This document shows positions 53,250 through 62,626 of a stretch of 64,000 nucleotides of DNA, one piece after another; within the stretch, counting starts at the first letter, position 1; each line of letters opens with the position of its first letter. The stretch comes from Corynebacterium senegalense. Its GTDB lineage: Bacteria > Actinomycetota > Actinomycetes > Mycobacteriales > Mycobacteriaceae. The notes beneath the pieces were generated by a model. That model was not told where the DNA came from. It worked only from the letters and a program-made list of their open reading frames with translations, and did not search any database. The stretch is from the NCBI RefSeq assembly GCF_900411315.1, contig NZ_LS990887.1, forward strand, positions 1,115,324-1,179,323, read 5' to 3'. A program made the position numbers and the translations under genes.

Positions 53250-54509
53250 TTACCCGCCGAACGGATCGCGCTCGTGGGTGCCCGGCTCGAAGGCGTCGAG
53301 GGTCCGCCGGTAGACCGCCTCGAGGTTCTCGGCCGCGGCGGCCCAGCTGAATCCTGCGGCGTGGGCGACGGCGGCGCGGCCCATGGCGATGCGCCGGGAG
53401 TCGTCAACGAGGAGCTGGCCCAGGACCCCGGCCCACTCGGCGGGGTCGTGGCTGTCGACGAGGAGCCCCGTCTCGCCGTCGGCGACGGCCAGCGGCAGAC
53501 CGCCGACGCGCGCCGCCACCACGGGGGTTCCCGTGGCCTGGGCCTCGACGGCCACGAGACCGAAGGACTCGTTGTAGCTCGGCACGGCGACGATATCCGC
53601 CGCCTGGTACACGCTGACCAGCTCCTCCGGCGGGCGCGGCCCGAGGAAGCGCACCCGCGCGCCGAGGCCTTCCTCGACGGCGAGGCTGCGGTACGCCTCC
53701 ACGCTCGCCTCGCTTCCCGACGCCCCACCGCACAGCAGCAGGCGGACGTCGCGAAGCGGCTCGCGGCGCGCGAGCTCGCCGACCGCCCGGATCAGGACCT
53801 GGGGGCCCTTGAACTCCTGCAGCCGGCCGACGAAGGCGATCACCTTCGCGTGCAGCGGGATCCCGAGGTGGCGCCGCGCCACCTCGGTGTTGCGGTTGGT
53901 GCCCGGGGTGAACAGGGCAGTGTCGGCGCCCGGAGTGACCACGGTGATGACGGCGGGGTCGACGTCGTAATGGGCGGCGAGCTCAGCGCTCTCGTTGCCG
54001 GTGTTGACCACCAGCGCGTCCGCGTTGTCCACCAGCTGCTGCTCGCAGATGCGCCGCGCCTCGCCCTCGTAGGAGCCGGCCTGCGCCGCGTTCTTCACCG
54101 CCGCCCAGGTGTGGCCGGTGTGGACGAGGGGGACGCGGGCGAGGTCCGCCAAAAGCCACCCCACCTGGCCGGAGAGCCAGTAGTGGGAGTGGACGAGGTC
54201 GTAGCGCACCCCGTGGGCGCGGGTGAACTGGACGATCCCGCCAGCGAAGGCGGCCAGCTGCGTCGGCAGCTCCTCCTTGCTCAGGCCCTCGTAGGGCCCG
54301 GCGACGATGTTGACCACCCGGAACCCCGGCGCGACCTGCACGACCTCGCCCTGGCTCGGGCGGGAGGCGCGGGTGAACACGTCCACCTCCACACCGCGCC
54401 GGGCGAGCTCCTTCGCCACGTTGAGCACGTAGACGTTCATGCCGCCGGCGTCGCCGGCCCCCGGCTGCTCGAGCGGGGAGGTGTGCATGGAGATCATGGC
54501 AACGCGCAT
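53250..54509 (-). CDS. mshA: D-inositol 3-phosphate glycosyltransferase (mycothiol step 1)
   Basis: 419 aa, GT4. The start [17 protein letters not shown] and then [17 protein letters not shown] are the MshA signature; the donor domain has [12 protein letters not shown] and [14 protein letters not shown] (E-x7-E). It uses UDP-GlcNAc and inositol 3-phosphate. The ATG at 54509 is preferred to 54539. It follows the MinD-like gene by 23 bp. Confidence 0.95.
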   Translation of the reverse strand: MRVAMISMHTSPLEQPGAGDAGGMNVYVLNVAKELARRGVEVDVFTRASRPSQGEVVQVAPGFRVVNIVAGPYEGLSKEELPTQLAAFAGGIVQFTRAHGVRYDLVHSHYWLSGQVGWLLADLARVPLVHTGHTWAAVKNAAQAGSYEGEARRICEQQLVDNADALVVNTGNESAELAAHYDVDPAVITVVTPGADTALFTPGTNRNTEVARRHLGIPLHAKVIAFVGRLQEFKGPQVLIRAVGELARREPLRDVRLLLCGGASGSEASVEAYRSLAVEEGLGARVRFLGPRPPEELVSVYQAADIVAVPSYNESFGLVAVEAQATGTPVVAARVGGLPLAVADGETGLLVDSHDPAEWAGVLGQLLVDDSRRIAMGRAAVAHAAGFSWAAAAENLEAVYRRTLDAFEPGTHERDPFGG

Positions 54510-54532
54510 GCGCCCCACTCTACGGGGCCGCG

Positions 54533-55561
54533 CTACCACGCGGCGTGGCGGTGCCAGGAGGGGAAGTCGGCGGCGACGGTCGCCGCGAGCTCCCGGTACG
54601 CCCGGACCGTTGCCGGGGCGAGGCGATCCAGCTCGACGACGGCGCCCTCGGCGAGGTGCCTGTCATAGGGGACGGAGTGCACCGCCCTGGTGCGCGCGGC
54701 GAAGTGCTCGACGAGCCGGGCGATGTCAATGGTCGGCTTGCCCGGCGCGGAGGCGGAGATCACCACCACCGCGTTGGCCGCAAGCTGGTCGTAGCCGTGC
54801 AGGTTGAGCCAGTCGAGGGTGGCGGAGGCGGACTGCGCCCCGTCCAGGGCCGGGGAGGTGACCAGCACGAGGGTGTTGGCCAAGTCGAGCACCCCGGCCA
54901 TCGCGGAGTGCATGAGCCCGGTGCCGCAGTCGGTGAGGATGACGTTGTAGTGGTGCTGCAGGATGTCCACCGCCCGGCGGTAGTCCGCCTCGCTGAACGC
55001 CTCGCTCACGGCCGGGTCGCGCTCGGAGCCGATCACCTCCAGCCGGGAGGTGGCCTGGTTGGTGAAGGCGCGCACCTGCGGGTAGCGCGAGGTGTCGGGG
55101 GCGGCCAGCAGGTCGCGGATGGTCGCGGGCGCGGCGACGGCTGCGCGCTGGGCGAGGGTGCCCAGGTCCGGGTTGGCGTCGATGGCGATCACCCGGTCCC
55201 CCCGCTCCGCGGCGAAGACCCCGCCGAGGGCGACCGTGGTGGTCGTCTTCCCCACCCCGCCCTTGAGCGACATCACCGCGATGCGGTAGTCGCCGCGCAG
55301 CGGCGCGCGGATGGCGGCCCGCAGCTGCTCCTCGCGCAGCTGCTTGGCCGAGCCGCCGAGGTTGACCCGGCCTCCCGTCACCGTGTGCACCACCCGGCGC
55401 CACCCCTTCGACGGCGGCGCCTTGACCGGGTTGATCAGCGTGCTCTGGTCCAGCCCCGGGTCGGGCGCCAGGTTACCGGCCTGAAGTGCGGCCTGGTTGA
55501 CGGCCTGGTTCGTGCCCGCCGGGTCGGCCCCGGCCGGGCGCGGCGAGACGTGCGCGTCCAT
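54533..55561 (-). CDS. MinD/ParA-like ATPase
   Basis: 342 aa. The deviant Walker [11 protein letters not shown] (100-109) and an Asp in [10 protein letters not shown] identify the SIMIBI ATPase family. The first 90 residues (Ala/Gly/Pro-rich) are like those of ESX-associated MinD-like proteins of actinobacteria. AGGGGG precedes the ATG at 55561; the earlier open frame is not used. It lies divergent from the acyl-CoA ligases and upstream of mshA. Role (polar targeting or secretion) not established. Confidence 0.85.
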   Translation of the reverse strand: MDAHVSPRPAGADPAGTNQAVNQAALQAGNLAPDPGLDQSTLINPVKAPPSKGWRRVVHTVTGGRVNLGGSAKQLREEQLRAAIRAPLRGDYRIAVMSLKGGVGKTTTTVALGGVFAAERGDRVIAIDANPDLGTLAQRAAVAAPATIRDLLAAPDTSRYPQVRAFTNQATSRLEVIGSERDPAVSEAFSEADYRRAVDILQHHYNVILTDCGTGLMHSAMAGVLDLANTLVLVTSPALDGAQSASATLDWLNLHGYDQLAANAVVVISASAPGKPTIDIARLVEHFAARTRAVHSVPYDRHLAEGAVVELDRLAPATVRAYRELAATVAADFPSWHRHAAW

Positions 55562-55730
55562 GATTGTTCCCCCTGTACCTCCCGATGCCCGCGTCGCGCG
55601 GGTTACGTCAAGTTCTTCCACGAATCGGGCGGTGCCGCAACCGGGGGAGCGCGCAGCCGGGGCGAAGGGGTGGAATGTAGCAGCCCTCACGAATCCGGGC
55701 GATATGTGACACGGGACACGAATAGTTATC

Positions 55731-55771
55731 TATACTGATCGCCAATGAGTCGTCGATAAGCGATAAGGAGA
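55731..55771 (+). promoter_or_regulatory. Promoter and ribosome site of acyl-CoA ligase 1
   Basis: TATACT at 55731-55736 as -10, with GTGACA at 55706-55711 as a possible but distant -35. AAGGAG(A) at 55765-55771 lies 9 nt before the ATG at 55781. Confidence 0.6.
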
Positions 55772-55780
55772 TCTCCCCCA

Positions 55781-57499
55781 ATGGGCGCATTTGAAGAAAA
55801 GGCCTGGTTGCAGCACTATGCGCCGTGGACACCGCACGAAATCGAGCTCGGCGACGACACGATCGTCGACCTCTACGAGCGCAACCTGGCGAAGCACTCG
55901 AACCGGGTGGCCACCTGGTTCTTCGGCCAGACCATGACCTACGCGGACCTCAACGAGCAGGTGCTCAAGCTCGCGGCCGGCCTGCAGGAGCTGGGTGTGA
56001 AGAAGGGCGACCGCGTCGCCATCCTCCTGCCGAACTGCCCTCAGCACATCGTCGCCTTCGCCGCCGTCATGCGCCTCGGCGCGATCGTGGTCGAGCACAA
56101 CCCGCTCTACACCGCCCCCGAGCTGCTGCCCCAGTTCCAGGACCACGGCGCGAAGGTCGCCATCGTGTGGGACAAGGCAGCCGAGATGGTCTCCACCATC
56201 CGCAAGGACGCCCCGCTGTCCACCATCATCTCCGTCAACATGATCGACGCGATGCCCCTGCCCTACCGCCTCGCGCTGAAGATCCCGGTGGGCCAGTTCA
56301 AGCAGATGCGCGAGCAGCTGTCCACCCCCGCCCCGGCGACGATGTCGTGGCAGTCGGTGATGATCGACAAGCAGTTCCACCCGGCCGAGGACATCAAGCA
56401 GGACGACACCATCCTCATCCTCTACACCTCCGGCACCACCGGCCCGCCGAAGGGCGCCCAGATCACCCACGGCAACCTCAACGCCGTGCTGCAGTCGGGC
56501 CTGAAGTGGGTCAAGGACCTGGGCAAGGAGCGCGAGAAGATCATGGCGATCCTCCCGCTGTTCCACGTCTACGGCCTCGCCCTGAACATGGGCCTGGCCC
56601 TCGGCATCGGCGCGGAGATGATCCTCATCCCGTCGCCCGAACCGAGGTTGATCGGGATGGCGCTGAAGAAGAACCCGCCGACCTTCTTCCCGGGCGTTCC
56701 CACGCTGTACGAGAAGATCGCGGACGCGGCCATCGAGAACGAGAAGCGCTACCCGTCGATCCGCAACTCCTTCTCAGGCGCCTCGACGCTGCCCGCCTCG
56801 ACGATCGAGAAGTGGGAGTCCATCACCGGCGGCGTGCTCGTCGAGGGCTACGGCCTGACCGAAACTTCCCCGATCCTCACCGCCAACCCGATGGACGGCA
56901 ACCACCGCCCGGGCTACATCGGCCTGCCCTTCCCCAACACCGAGGTGCGCATCGCCAACCCGGACAACCTGGACGAGACCATGCCCGACGGCGAGCCCGG
57001 CGAGCTCGTCGCCCGCGGCCCGCAGGTGTTCAAGGGCTACCTGAACAAGCCCGAGGCCACGGAAAAGGCCTTCCACAACGGCTGGTTCCGCACCGGCGAC
57101 ATGGGAGTGATGGAGGAGGACGGCTTCATCCGCCTCGTCTCGCGCATCAAGGAGATGATCATCACCGGCGGCTTCAACGTCTACCCCGACGAGGTCGAGC
57201 AGGTGATGAAGCAGCACCCGGACGTCGAGGACATCGCGGTGGTCGGCCGGCCCCGCTCCGACGGCTCCGAGGACGTCGTGGCCTGCGTGACCCTGCGCGA
57301 GGGCGCGATCATCCAGTCCGACACGCTGCGCGAGTACGCCCGCGAGCGCCTCACCGCGTACAAGGTGCCGCGCACCTTCTACCACTTCGAGGAGCTCGCC
57401 CGCGACATGACGGGCAAGATCCGCCGCCGCGAGGTGCAGCAAACCCTCGTGGACATGCTCGACCAGGGCGACGACACCAAGGTCGGCGAGAAGGCCTAG
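55781..57499 (+). CDS. Long-chain fatty-acid-CoA ligase, paralogue 1
   Basis: 572 aa. Adenylate-forming enzyme: P-loop YTSGTTGPPKG near 216-226, GYGLTETSPILTAN, then GWFRTGDMG and the hinge RIKEMIITGGFNVYP, with a C-terminal Lys in TGKIRRRE. It activates fatty acids to acyl-CoA. Its N-terminus (MGAFEEKAWLQHY) matches paralogue 2, showing a recent duplication. Chain-length preference is unknown. Strong AAGGAG at the start. Confidence 0.93.
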   Translation: MGAFEEKAWLQHYAPWTPHEIELGDDTIVDLYERNLAKHSNRVATWFFGQTMTYADLNEQVLKLAAGLQELGVKKGDRVAILLPNCPQHIVAFAAVMRLGAIVVEHNPLYTAPELLPQFQDHGAKVAIVWDKAAEMVSTIRKDAPLSTIISVNMIDAMPLPYRLALKIPVGQFKQMREQLSTPAPATMSWQSVMIDKQFHPAEDIKQDDTILILYTSGTTGPPKGAQITHGNLNAVLQSGLKWVKDLGKEREKIMAILPLFHVYGLALNMGLALGIGAEMILIPSPEPRLIGMALKKNPPTFFPGVPTLYEKIADAAIENEKRYPSIRNSFSGASTLPASTIEKWESITGGVLVEGYGLTETSPILTANPMDGNHRPGYIGLPFPNTEVRIANPDNLDETMPDGEPGELVARGPQVFKGYLNKPEATEKAFHNGWFRTGDMGVMEEDGFIRLVSRIKEMIITGGFNVYPDEVEQVMKQHPDVEDIAVVGRPRSDGSEDVVACVTLREGAIIQSDTLREYARERLTAYKVPRTFYHFEELARDMTGKIRRREVQQTLVDMLDQGDDTKVGEKA

Positions 57500-57535
57500 G
57501 GCCGGGCTTTCGCTTCTCGACGCCCCACAGCGCCC

Positions 57536-58060
57536 CTACCCCCGCGCCGCCTCCTCGAGGGCGGCGCGGGTTTTCTCGCTGAAGGCGACGAAGCGCACCT
57601 CCTCCACCGGGCTGTCCGGATGCTCCCGCGCGTAGGCGCGGGCCGTGTCCACCGCGATACGCGCCGCGCCCGGGATGGGCCAGCCGTAGACCCCGGCAGA
57701 GACGAGCGGGAAGGCCACGGTAGCGGCGCCGAGCTCCGCGGCCACCTCGAGGCTGCGCCGGTAGCAGGAGGCGAGCTGGCCGGACTTGTCCTTCGTCTTC
57801 GCCCACACGGGCCCGACAGTGTGGATCACCCAGCGCGCGGGCAGGTTGCCGGCCGTGGTGGGCGCCGCCTCGCCCGTCGGTAAGCCGTCTGGCCACGTGC
57901 TCTCCCGCAGCTGCCTGCACTCGCGCAGGATCTCGGGCCCGCCCGCGCGGTGGATGGCGCCGTCGACGCCCCCGCCGCCCATGAGGGTGTGGTTGGCGGC
58001 GTTGACCACCGCGTCGACCTGCTGCGTCGTGATGTCGCCGGGAACTACCGAAATCTTCAT
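57536..58060 (-). CDS. Macrodomain protein (O-acetyl-ADP-ribose deacetylase type)
   Basis: 174 aa, a complete macrodomain. VPGDITTQQVDAVVNAANHTLMGGGGVDGAIHRAGG contains the ADP-ribose loops with catalytic-type Asn/Asp, and VAFPLVSAGVYGWP is the second loop. It probably removes ADP-ribose or deacetylates O-acetyl-ADP-ribose. It is on the opposite strand between two acyl-CoA ligases, with no clear link to them. ATG at 58060. Confidence 0.93.
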   Translation of the reverse strand: MKISVVPGDITTQQVDAVVNAANHTLMGGGGVDGAIHRAGGPEILRECRQLRESTWPDGLPTGEAAPTTAGNLPARWVIHTVGPVWAKTKDKSGQLASCYRRSLEVAAELGAATVAFPLVSAGVYGWPIPGAARIAVDTARAYAREHPDSPVEEVRFVAFSEKTRAALEEAARG

Positions 58061-58137
58061 GCCCCCACGTTACGCGGGCGGCTTGACCCGCCCCAATAAT
58101 TTAGGTATAAGGAACTAAACTTAGAAAGGGGAACGCG

Positions 58138-59853
58138 ATGGGAGCGTTTGAAGAAAGGGCCTGGCTGCGCCACTACGCCGAGTGGACGAACCCGGAGCCG
58201 GAGCTGGGCACGCACACCCTCGTCTCGCGCTTCGAGGAGTCGGTTCGCGCGCACCCGAGAGCGAAGGCGACCTGGTTCATGGGCGCGGAGCTGACCTACG
58301 CCGAGCTGGCGGCGCAGGTGCGCAGCGTGGCCCGGGGCCTGACCGGCCTGGGCGTGCGCCGCGGCGACCGGGTGGTCATCGCCCTGCCGAACTGCCCGCA
58401 GCACGTCGTTTCCATCCTCGCCGTGCACTCGCTGGGGGCGACGGTGGTGGAGCACAACCCCCTCTACACGGCTTACGAGCTGCGCAACCAGGTCACCGAC
58501 CACGGCGCCACCGTGGCGATCGTGTGGGACAAGGCGGCCGGCGTCTACCGCGAGCTCGCCGAGACGACGCAGCTGCGCACCATCGTCAGCGTGAACATGA
58601 TCGACGCCATGCCCTGGCACCTGCGCACGCTGCTGCGGTTGCCGGTGGGCTCGGTGAAGGCGAAGCGCGCCGAGCTCAGCGCGCCTGCCCCGGGAACGAT
58701 CCCCTTCGCCACCCTGCTGGTCTCCTCCGATGACGGCGCGTCCGCGGCGGACAACGTCGAGGTGACACAGGAGGATACGGCCTTCATCCTCTACACCTCC
58801 GGCACGACCGGAGAGCCCAAGGGAGCCCCGCTGACCCACGGCAACCTCAACGCCAACCTCGTCGCCGGACTGGAGTGGCTGAAGGGCTGGGGCGAAAAGG
58901 ACGAGAAGATCCTCGCTGTGCTGCCCCTGTTCCACGTCTACGGCCTGCTGCTCAACTTCTCGCTGGCGCTTACCGACGCCGCACAGATCATCCTGGTGCC
59001 CGCGCCGAAGCCGGAGCTGATGTTCCCCGCGATCGAGAAGACGAAGCCGACGATGCTGCCGGGCGTGCCGACGCTCTACGAGCGCATCGCCACCTGGGCG
59101 CTGGAGAACGACAAGGACGTCTCCTCCATCCGCAACTCCTTCTCCGGGGCCGCAACCCTGCCCACCTCCACGTTGGAGCTGTGGGAGCAGGCCACCGGCG
59201 GGCGCCTCGTGGAGGGCTACGGGCTGACCGAGACGTCCCCGATCCTCACCGCCAACCCGATGGACGGCAACCGCCGCCCCGGCTACGTCGGCGTGCCCTT
59301 CCCCTACACGGACATCCGCATCGCCAACCCCGACAACCCGGCGGAGACCGTCCCCGACGGCACCCCCGGCGAGCTGCTGGCCCGCGGCCCCCAGGTCTTC
59401 TCCGGCTACCTGAACAAGCCGGAGGCGAACGAGAAGGCCTTTTACGACGGCTGGTTCCGCACCGGCGACATGGCGGTGATGGAGGAGGACGGCTTCATCA
59501 GGCTCGTCGCCCGCATCAAGGAGATGATCATCACCGGCGGGTTCAACGTCTACCCCGACGAGGTCGAGCAGGTGATGAAGCAGCACCCGGACATCGCCGA
59601 CATCGCGGTGGTCGGCCAGCCCCGCCCGGACGGCTCCGAGGACGTCGTGGCCTGCGTGACCCTGCGCGAGGGCGCGCCGCTGGAGCCCGAGGCCCTGCAG
59701 GCCTTCGCCCGCGAGCGCCTCACCCCCTACAAGGTCCCGCGCACCTTCTACCACTTCGAGGAGCTGGAGCGCGACCAGACCGGCAAGATCCGCCGCAAGG
59801 CGGTGCAGAAGCTGCTCCTGGAGATGCTCGAGGCCGGAACCGCCCGGCAGTAG
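58138..59853 (+). CDS. Long-chain fatty-acid-CoA ligase, paralogue 2
   Basis: 571 aa. All superfamily motifs: P-loop YTSGTTGEPKG (about 218), GYGLTETSPILTANPMDG, GWFRTGDMAVMEEDGF, IKEMIITGGFNVYPDEVEQV. The last 150 residues are almost the same as paralogue 1. AAAGGGGAA precedes the ATG. Divergent from the macrodomain gene; a TAAACT-like sequence is the possible -10. Confidence 0.92.
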   Translation: MGAFEERAWLRHYAEWTNPEPELGTHTLVSRFEESVRAHPRAKATWFMGAELTYAELAAQVRSVARGLTGLGVRRGDRVVIALPNCPQHVVSILAVHSLGATVVEHNPLYTAYELRNQVTDHGATVAIVWDKAAGVYRELAETTQLRTIVSVNMIDAMPWHLRTLLRLPVGSVKAKRAELSAPAPGTIPFATLLVSSDDGASAADNVEVTQEDTAFILYTSGTTGEPKGAPLTHGNLNANLVAGLEWLKGWGEKDEKILAVLPLFHVYGLLLNFSLALTDAAQIILVPAPKPELMFPAIEKTKPTMLPGVPTLYERIATWALENDKDVSSIRNSFSGAATLPTSTLELWEQATGGRLVEGYGLTETSPILTANPMDGNRRPGYVGVPFPYTDIRIANPDNPAETVPDGTPGELLARGPQVFSGYLNKPEANEKAFYDGWFRTGDMAVMEEDGFIRLVARIKEMIITGGFNVYPDEVEQVMKQHPDIADIAVVGQPRPDGSEDVVACVTLREGAPLEPEALQAFARERLTPYKVPRTFYHFEELERDQTGKIRRKAVQKLLLEMLEAGTARQ

Positions 59854-59866
59854 GCGCTTGCGGGCC

Positions 59867-59872
59867 TATACT
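59867..59872 (+). promoter_or_regulatory. -10 box of acyl-CoA ligase 3 (leaderless)
   Basis: TATACT ends exactly 7 nt before the ATG at 59880, a textbook leaderless arrangement; the gap from paralogue 2's stop is only 26 bp. Confidence 0.7.
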
Positions 59873-59879
59873 CGTGGGC

Positions 59880-61586
59880 ATGCCTGATCAGCAGAACAAG
59901 CCCTGGTTGAAGTACTACCCCGAGTGGACCGCCCACTCGCTGGAGTACGGCACCACCACGCTGCCGCGCATCTACGAGGAGAACCTGGCCGCGAACGCCG
60001 GCAAGCCCGCGACCTGGTTCTTCGGCCACACGCAGACCTACGCCGAGCTCGACCGTGAGGTGCGCTGCGCCGCCGCGGGGCTCAAGGCCTTCGGCGTGCG
60101 CCCCGGCGACCGCGTGGCCATCATGCTGCCGAACTGCCCCCAGCACGTCGCGGCGTTCTTCGCCGTGCAGATGCTCGGCGCGGTGGTGGTGGAGCACAAC
60201 CCGCTCTACACCGCCGCCGAGCTGCGCCCCCAGTTCCAGGACCACGGCGCGCGCATCGCCATCGTGTGGGACAAGGTCGCCGACACGCTGGAGAAGCTGC
60301 GCCCTGACACGGACCTGGAGACCGTGGTGAGCGTGGACATGACCAAGGCCATGCCGCGGCTGCAGCAGCTCGCCCTGCGCATCCCGGTGAAGAAGCTGCG
60401 CGCCGCCCGCGAGCAGCTCACCGGCCCCTCCACCCACACGGTGCCCTGGGAGGTGCTCACCGGGCTCGCCATCGGCGGCGCGGGCACGGACATTTCCTAC
60501 CCCGACACGCTCACCCCGGACGACCCGGCGCTGATCCTCTACACCTCCGGCACCACCGGCAAGCCGAAGGGCGCCCAGCTGACCCACAAGAACCTGCACG
60601 CCAACGCGTGGCAGGGCGTGGCCTGGGTGCGCCAGCTGCAGGAGCCGGGCCAGCGGATGCTGGCCACCCTGCCCTTCTTCCACGCCTACGGGCTGACCTT
60701 CTCGCTGACGCTGACCTTCCTCATCGGCAGCGAGGTGATCCTGCTCCCGGCGCCGAACATGGACCTCATCATGAACGTGATGAAGAAACACACGCCCTCC
60801 TTCGTCCCCGGGGTGCCCACCCTCTTCGAGCGCATCATCTCCGAGGCGAAGGAGAAGGGGGTGGACCTCAGCGACGTGGAGATCGGCTTCTCGGGCGCGT
60901 CCTCACTGCCGGAGGCAGCCATCGAGCAGTGGGAGTCCATCACCGGCGGCCACCTCATCGAGGGCTACGGCCTGACGGAGACCTCCCCCATCGTCATCGG
61001 CAACCCGCAGAGCGACAACCGCCGCCCCGGCTACATCGGCATCCCCTTCCCGGACACCGAGGTCCGCGTGGCCAACCCGGACAACCTCGACGAGGAGATG
61101 CCCGTCGGCGAGGCGGGCGAGCTGCTGGTGCGCGGCCCGCAGGTCTTCTCCGGCTACCTCAACAACCCCGAGGCCACGGAGAAGGCCTTCCACGACGGCT
61201 GGTTCCGCACCGGCGACATGGGCTTCATCGACGAGGACGGCTTCATCAAGCTCGTCTCGCGCATCAAGGAGCTCATCATCACCGGCGGGTTCAACGTCTA
61301 CCCGCAGGAGGTCGAGGACGTGATGCGCGAGCACCCGGACGTCGTCGAGGTCGCTGTCGTGGGCCGACCGCGCTCCGACGGCTCCGAGGACGTCGTCGCC
61401 TGCGTCACGCTGCGCGAGGGCGCGCCGCTCGAGCCGGAGGGGCTCAAGGCCTTCGCCCGCGAGCGCCTCACCCGCTACAAGGTGCCGCGCACCTTCTACC
61501 ACTTCGAGGAGCTCGCCCGCGACCAGCTGGGCAAGATCCGCCGCCGCGAGGTGCAGGCCGAGCTCATGGAGATGCTGGAGGACTAG
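59880..61586 (+). CDS. Long-chain fatty-acid-CoA ligase, paralogue 3
   Basis: 568 aa. Motifs as in the other two: YTSGTTGKPKG (about 220), EGYGLTETSPIVIGN, RIKELIITGGFNVYPQEVE and the C-terminal GKIRRREVQ. Its N-terminus differs (MPDQQNKPWLKYY), so it diverged first or was replaced there. ATG at 59880 is fixed by the TATACT box. Its stop overlaps murB's by 3 bp on the opposite strand. Confidence 0.92.
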   Translation: MPDQQNKPWLKYYPEWTAHSLEYGTTTLPRIYEENLAANAGKPATWFFGHTQTYAELDREVRCAAAGLKAFGVRPGDRVAIMLPNCPQHVAAFFAVQMLGAVVVEHNPLYTAAELRPQFQDHGARIAIVWDKVADTLEKLRPDTDLETVVSVDMTKAMPRLQQLALRIPVKKLRAAREQLTGPSTHTVPWEVLTGLAIGGAGTDISYPDTLTPDDPALILYTSGTTGKPKGAQLTHKNLHANAWQGVAWVRQLQEPGQRMLATLPFFHAYGLTFSLTLTFLIGSEVILLPAPNMDLIMNVMKKHTPSFVPGVPTLFERIISEAKEKGVDLSDVEIGFSGASSLPEAAIEQWESITGGHLIEGYGLTETSPIVIGNPQSDNRRPGYIGIPFPDTEVRVANPDNLDEEMPVGEAGELLVRGPQVFSGYLNNPEATEKAFHDGWFRTGDMGFIDEDGFIKLVSRIKELIITGGFNVYPQEVEDVMREHPDVVEVAVVGRPRSDGSEDVVACVTLREGAPLEPEGLKAFARERLTRYKVPRTFYHFEELARDQLGKIRRREVQAELMEMLED

Positions 61587-62602
61587 ACCTCCACGCCCAC
61601 CCACACGGGCTCGGGCACCAGCCGCACGCCGAAGCGCTTCTCGACGCCACCCCGGACCTCCCTGGCCAATTCCACGATGTCCGCGGCGGCCGCGCTGCCC
61701 CGGTTCGTCAGAGCCAGGGTGTGCTTGGTGCTCAGGCGCGCTGGGGCGCCCTCGCCGGGGTAGCCGCGGGGGAACCCGGCGCGCTCGATGAGCCACGCCG
61801 CCGAGAGCTTCTCCCGCCCGTCCGGCTGCGCGAAGCGCGGCATGCCGGCCTCGCCCACCTGCGCCTCGATGGTGTCGGCGACGGCGGTGTCCACCACGGG
61901 GTTGGTGAAGAACGACCCCGCGGACCAGGTGTCGTGGTCGGCGGCGTCGAGCACCATGCCCTTCGCCCGGCGCGTGGCCAGGATCTCCGCGCGCGCCTCC
62001 GCCAGCGGTAGGCGCTGCCCGCCGAGGTGGCGCAGCGGGCGGGAGAGCTCCGCCTTTTCGAGGCGCAGCTCGAGCTCGAGCACGACCGCCCGGTGGGTGA
62101 ACTTCAGGTTGGAGTAGCGGTACGCCAGCTCCAGCGACTCCGCCGGCACCCACTCGTCGGTGTTCGTCTCGCGGTTCCACAGGCGCACCCGGGTGAGCAC
62201 CTCGGAGATCTCCGCCCCGTAGGCGCCGACGTTCTGCACCGGGGTGGCGCCCGCCGAGCCCGGGATGCCGGACAGCGCCTCGATGCCGCCGAGGTCGCGC
62301 TCGACGGCGAAGGCCACGACGTCGTCCCACACGGTGCCGGCGCCGATGCGCAGGATGGTGGCGTCGACAAGCTCCTCGACGGGCTCAATGCCCTCGTTGC
62401 GGGCGAGGACCGCCGTGAGGTCGAGCTGGCCGTCCGCGACCACGAGGTTGGAGCCTCCGCCGACGACGAGCAGCGGGGTTCCCTCGGCGTCGAGGCGGGC
62501 GACGGTCGCGGCGAGTTCTTCGGCGCTGGTGCAGCGGATCAGCGCGCGGGGGGCGCCGCCGACGCGGAGGGTCGTGAGGGAGGCGAAAGATGAATCAGAC
62601 AC
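61583..62602 (-). CDS. murB: UDP-N-acetylenolpyruvoylglucosamine reductase
   Basis: 339 aa, second step of UDP-MurNAc synthesis. FAD-binding GGGSNLVV and GIPGSAGATPVQNVGAYG are clear, and the catalytic Ser is in SAGSFFTNPVV. GTG at 62602, with TACCGT 7 nt upstream. Convergent with the acyl-CoA ligase 3 (4-bp overlap including its stop). Confidence 0.95.
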   Translation of the reverse strand: MSDSSFASLTTLRVGGAPRALIRCTSAEELAATVARLDAEGTPLLVVGGGSNLVVADGQLDLTAVLARNEGIEPVEELVDATILRIGAGTVWDDVVAFAVERDLGGIEALSGIPGSAGATPVQNVGAYGAEISEVLTRVRLWNRETNTDEWVPAESLELAYRYSNLKFTHRAVVLELELRLEKAELSRPLRHLGGQRLPLAEARAEILATRRAKGMVLDAADHDTWSAGSFFTNPVVDTAVADTIEAQVGEAGMPRFAQPDGREKLSAAWLIERAGFPRGYPGEGAPARLSTKHTLALTNRGSAAAADIVELAREVRGGVEKRFGVRLVPEPVWVGVEV

Positions 62603-62609
62603 GGCAACA

Positions 62610-62619
62610 ACGGTAGTCT
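62610..62619. promoter_or_regulatory. Overlapping divergent -10 boxes of murB and the DUF2505 gene
   Basis: TACCGT (minus strand, 62610-62615) ends 7 nt before the murB GTG; TAGTCT (plus, 62614-62619) ends 7 nt before the ATG at 62627. The boxes overlap by 2 bp, so the two promoters cannot be used by polymerase at once. The start codons are only 24 bp apart. Confidence 0.6.
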
Positions 62620-62626
62620 GATGGTC

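Noticed and set aside
58105..58124. TTAGGTATAAGGAACTAAA before acyl-CoA ligase 2 as a DtxR box
   Set aside because: About 11/19 matches and no inverted symmetry; more likely promoter sequence.
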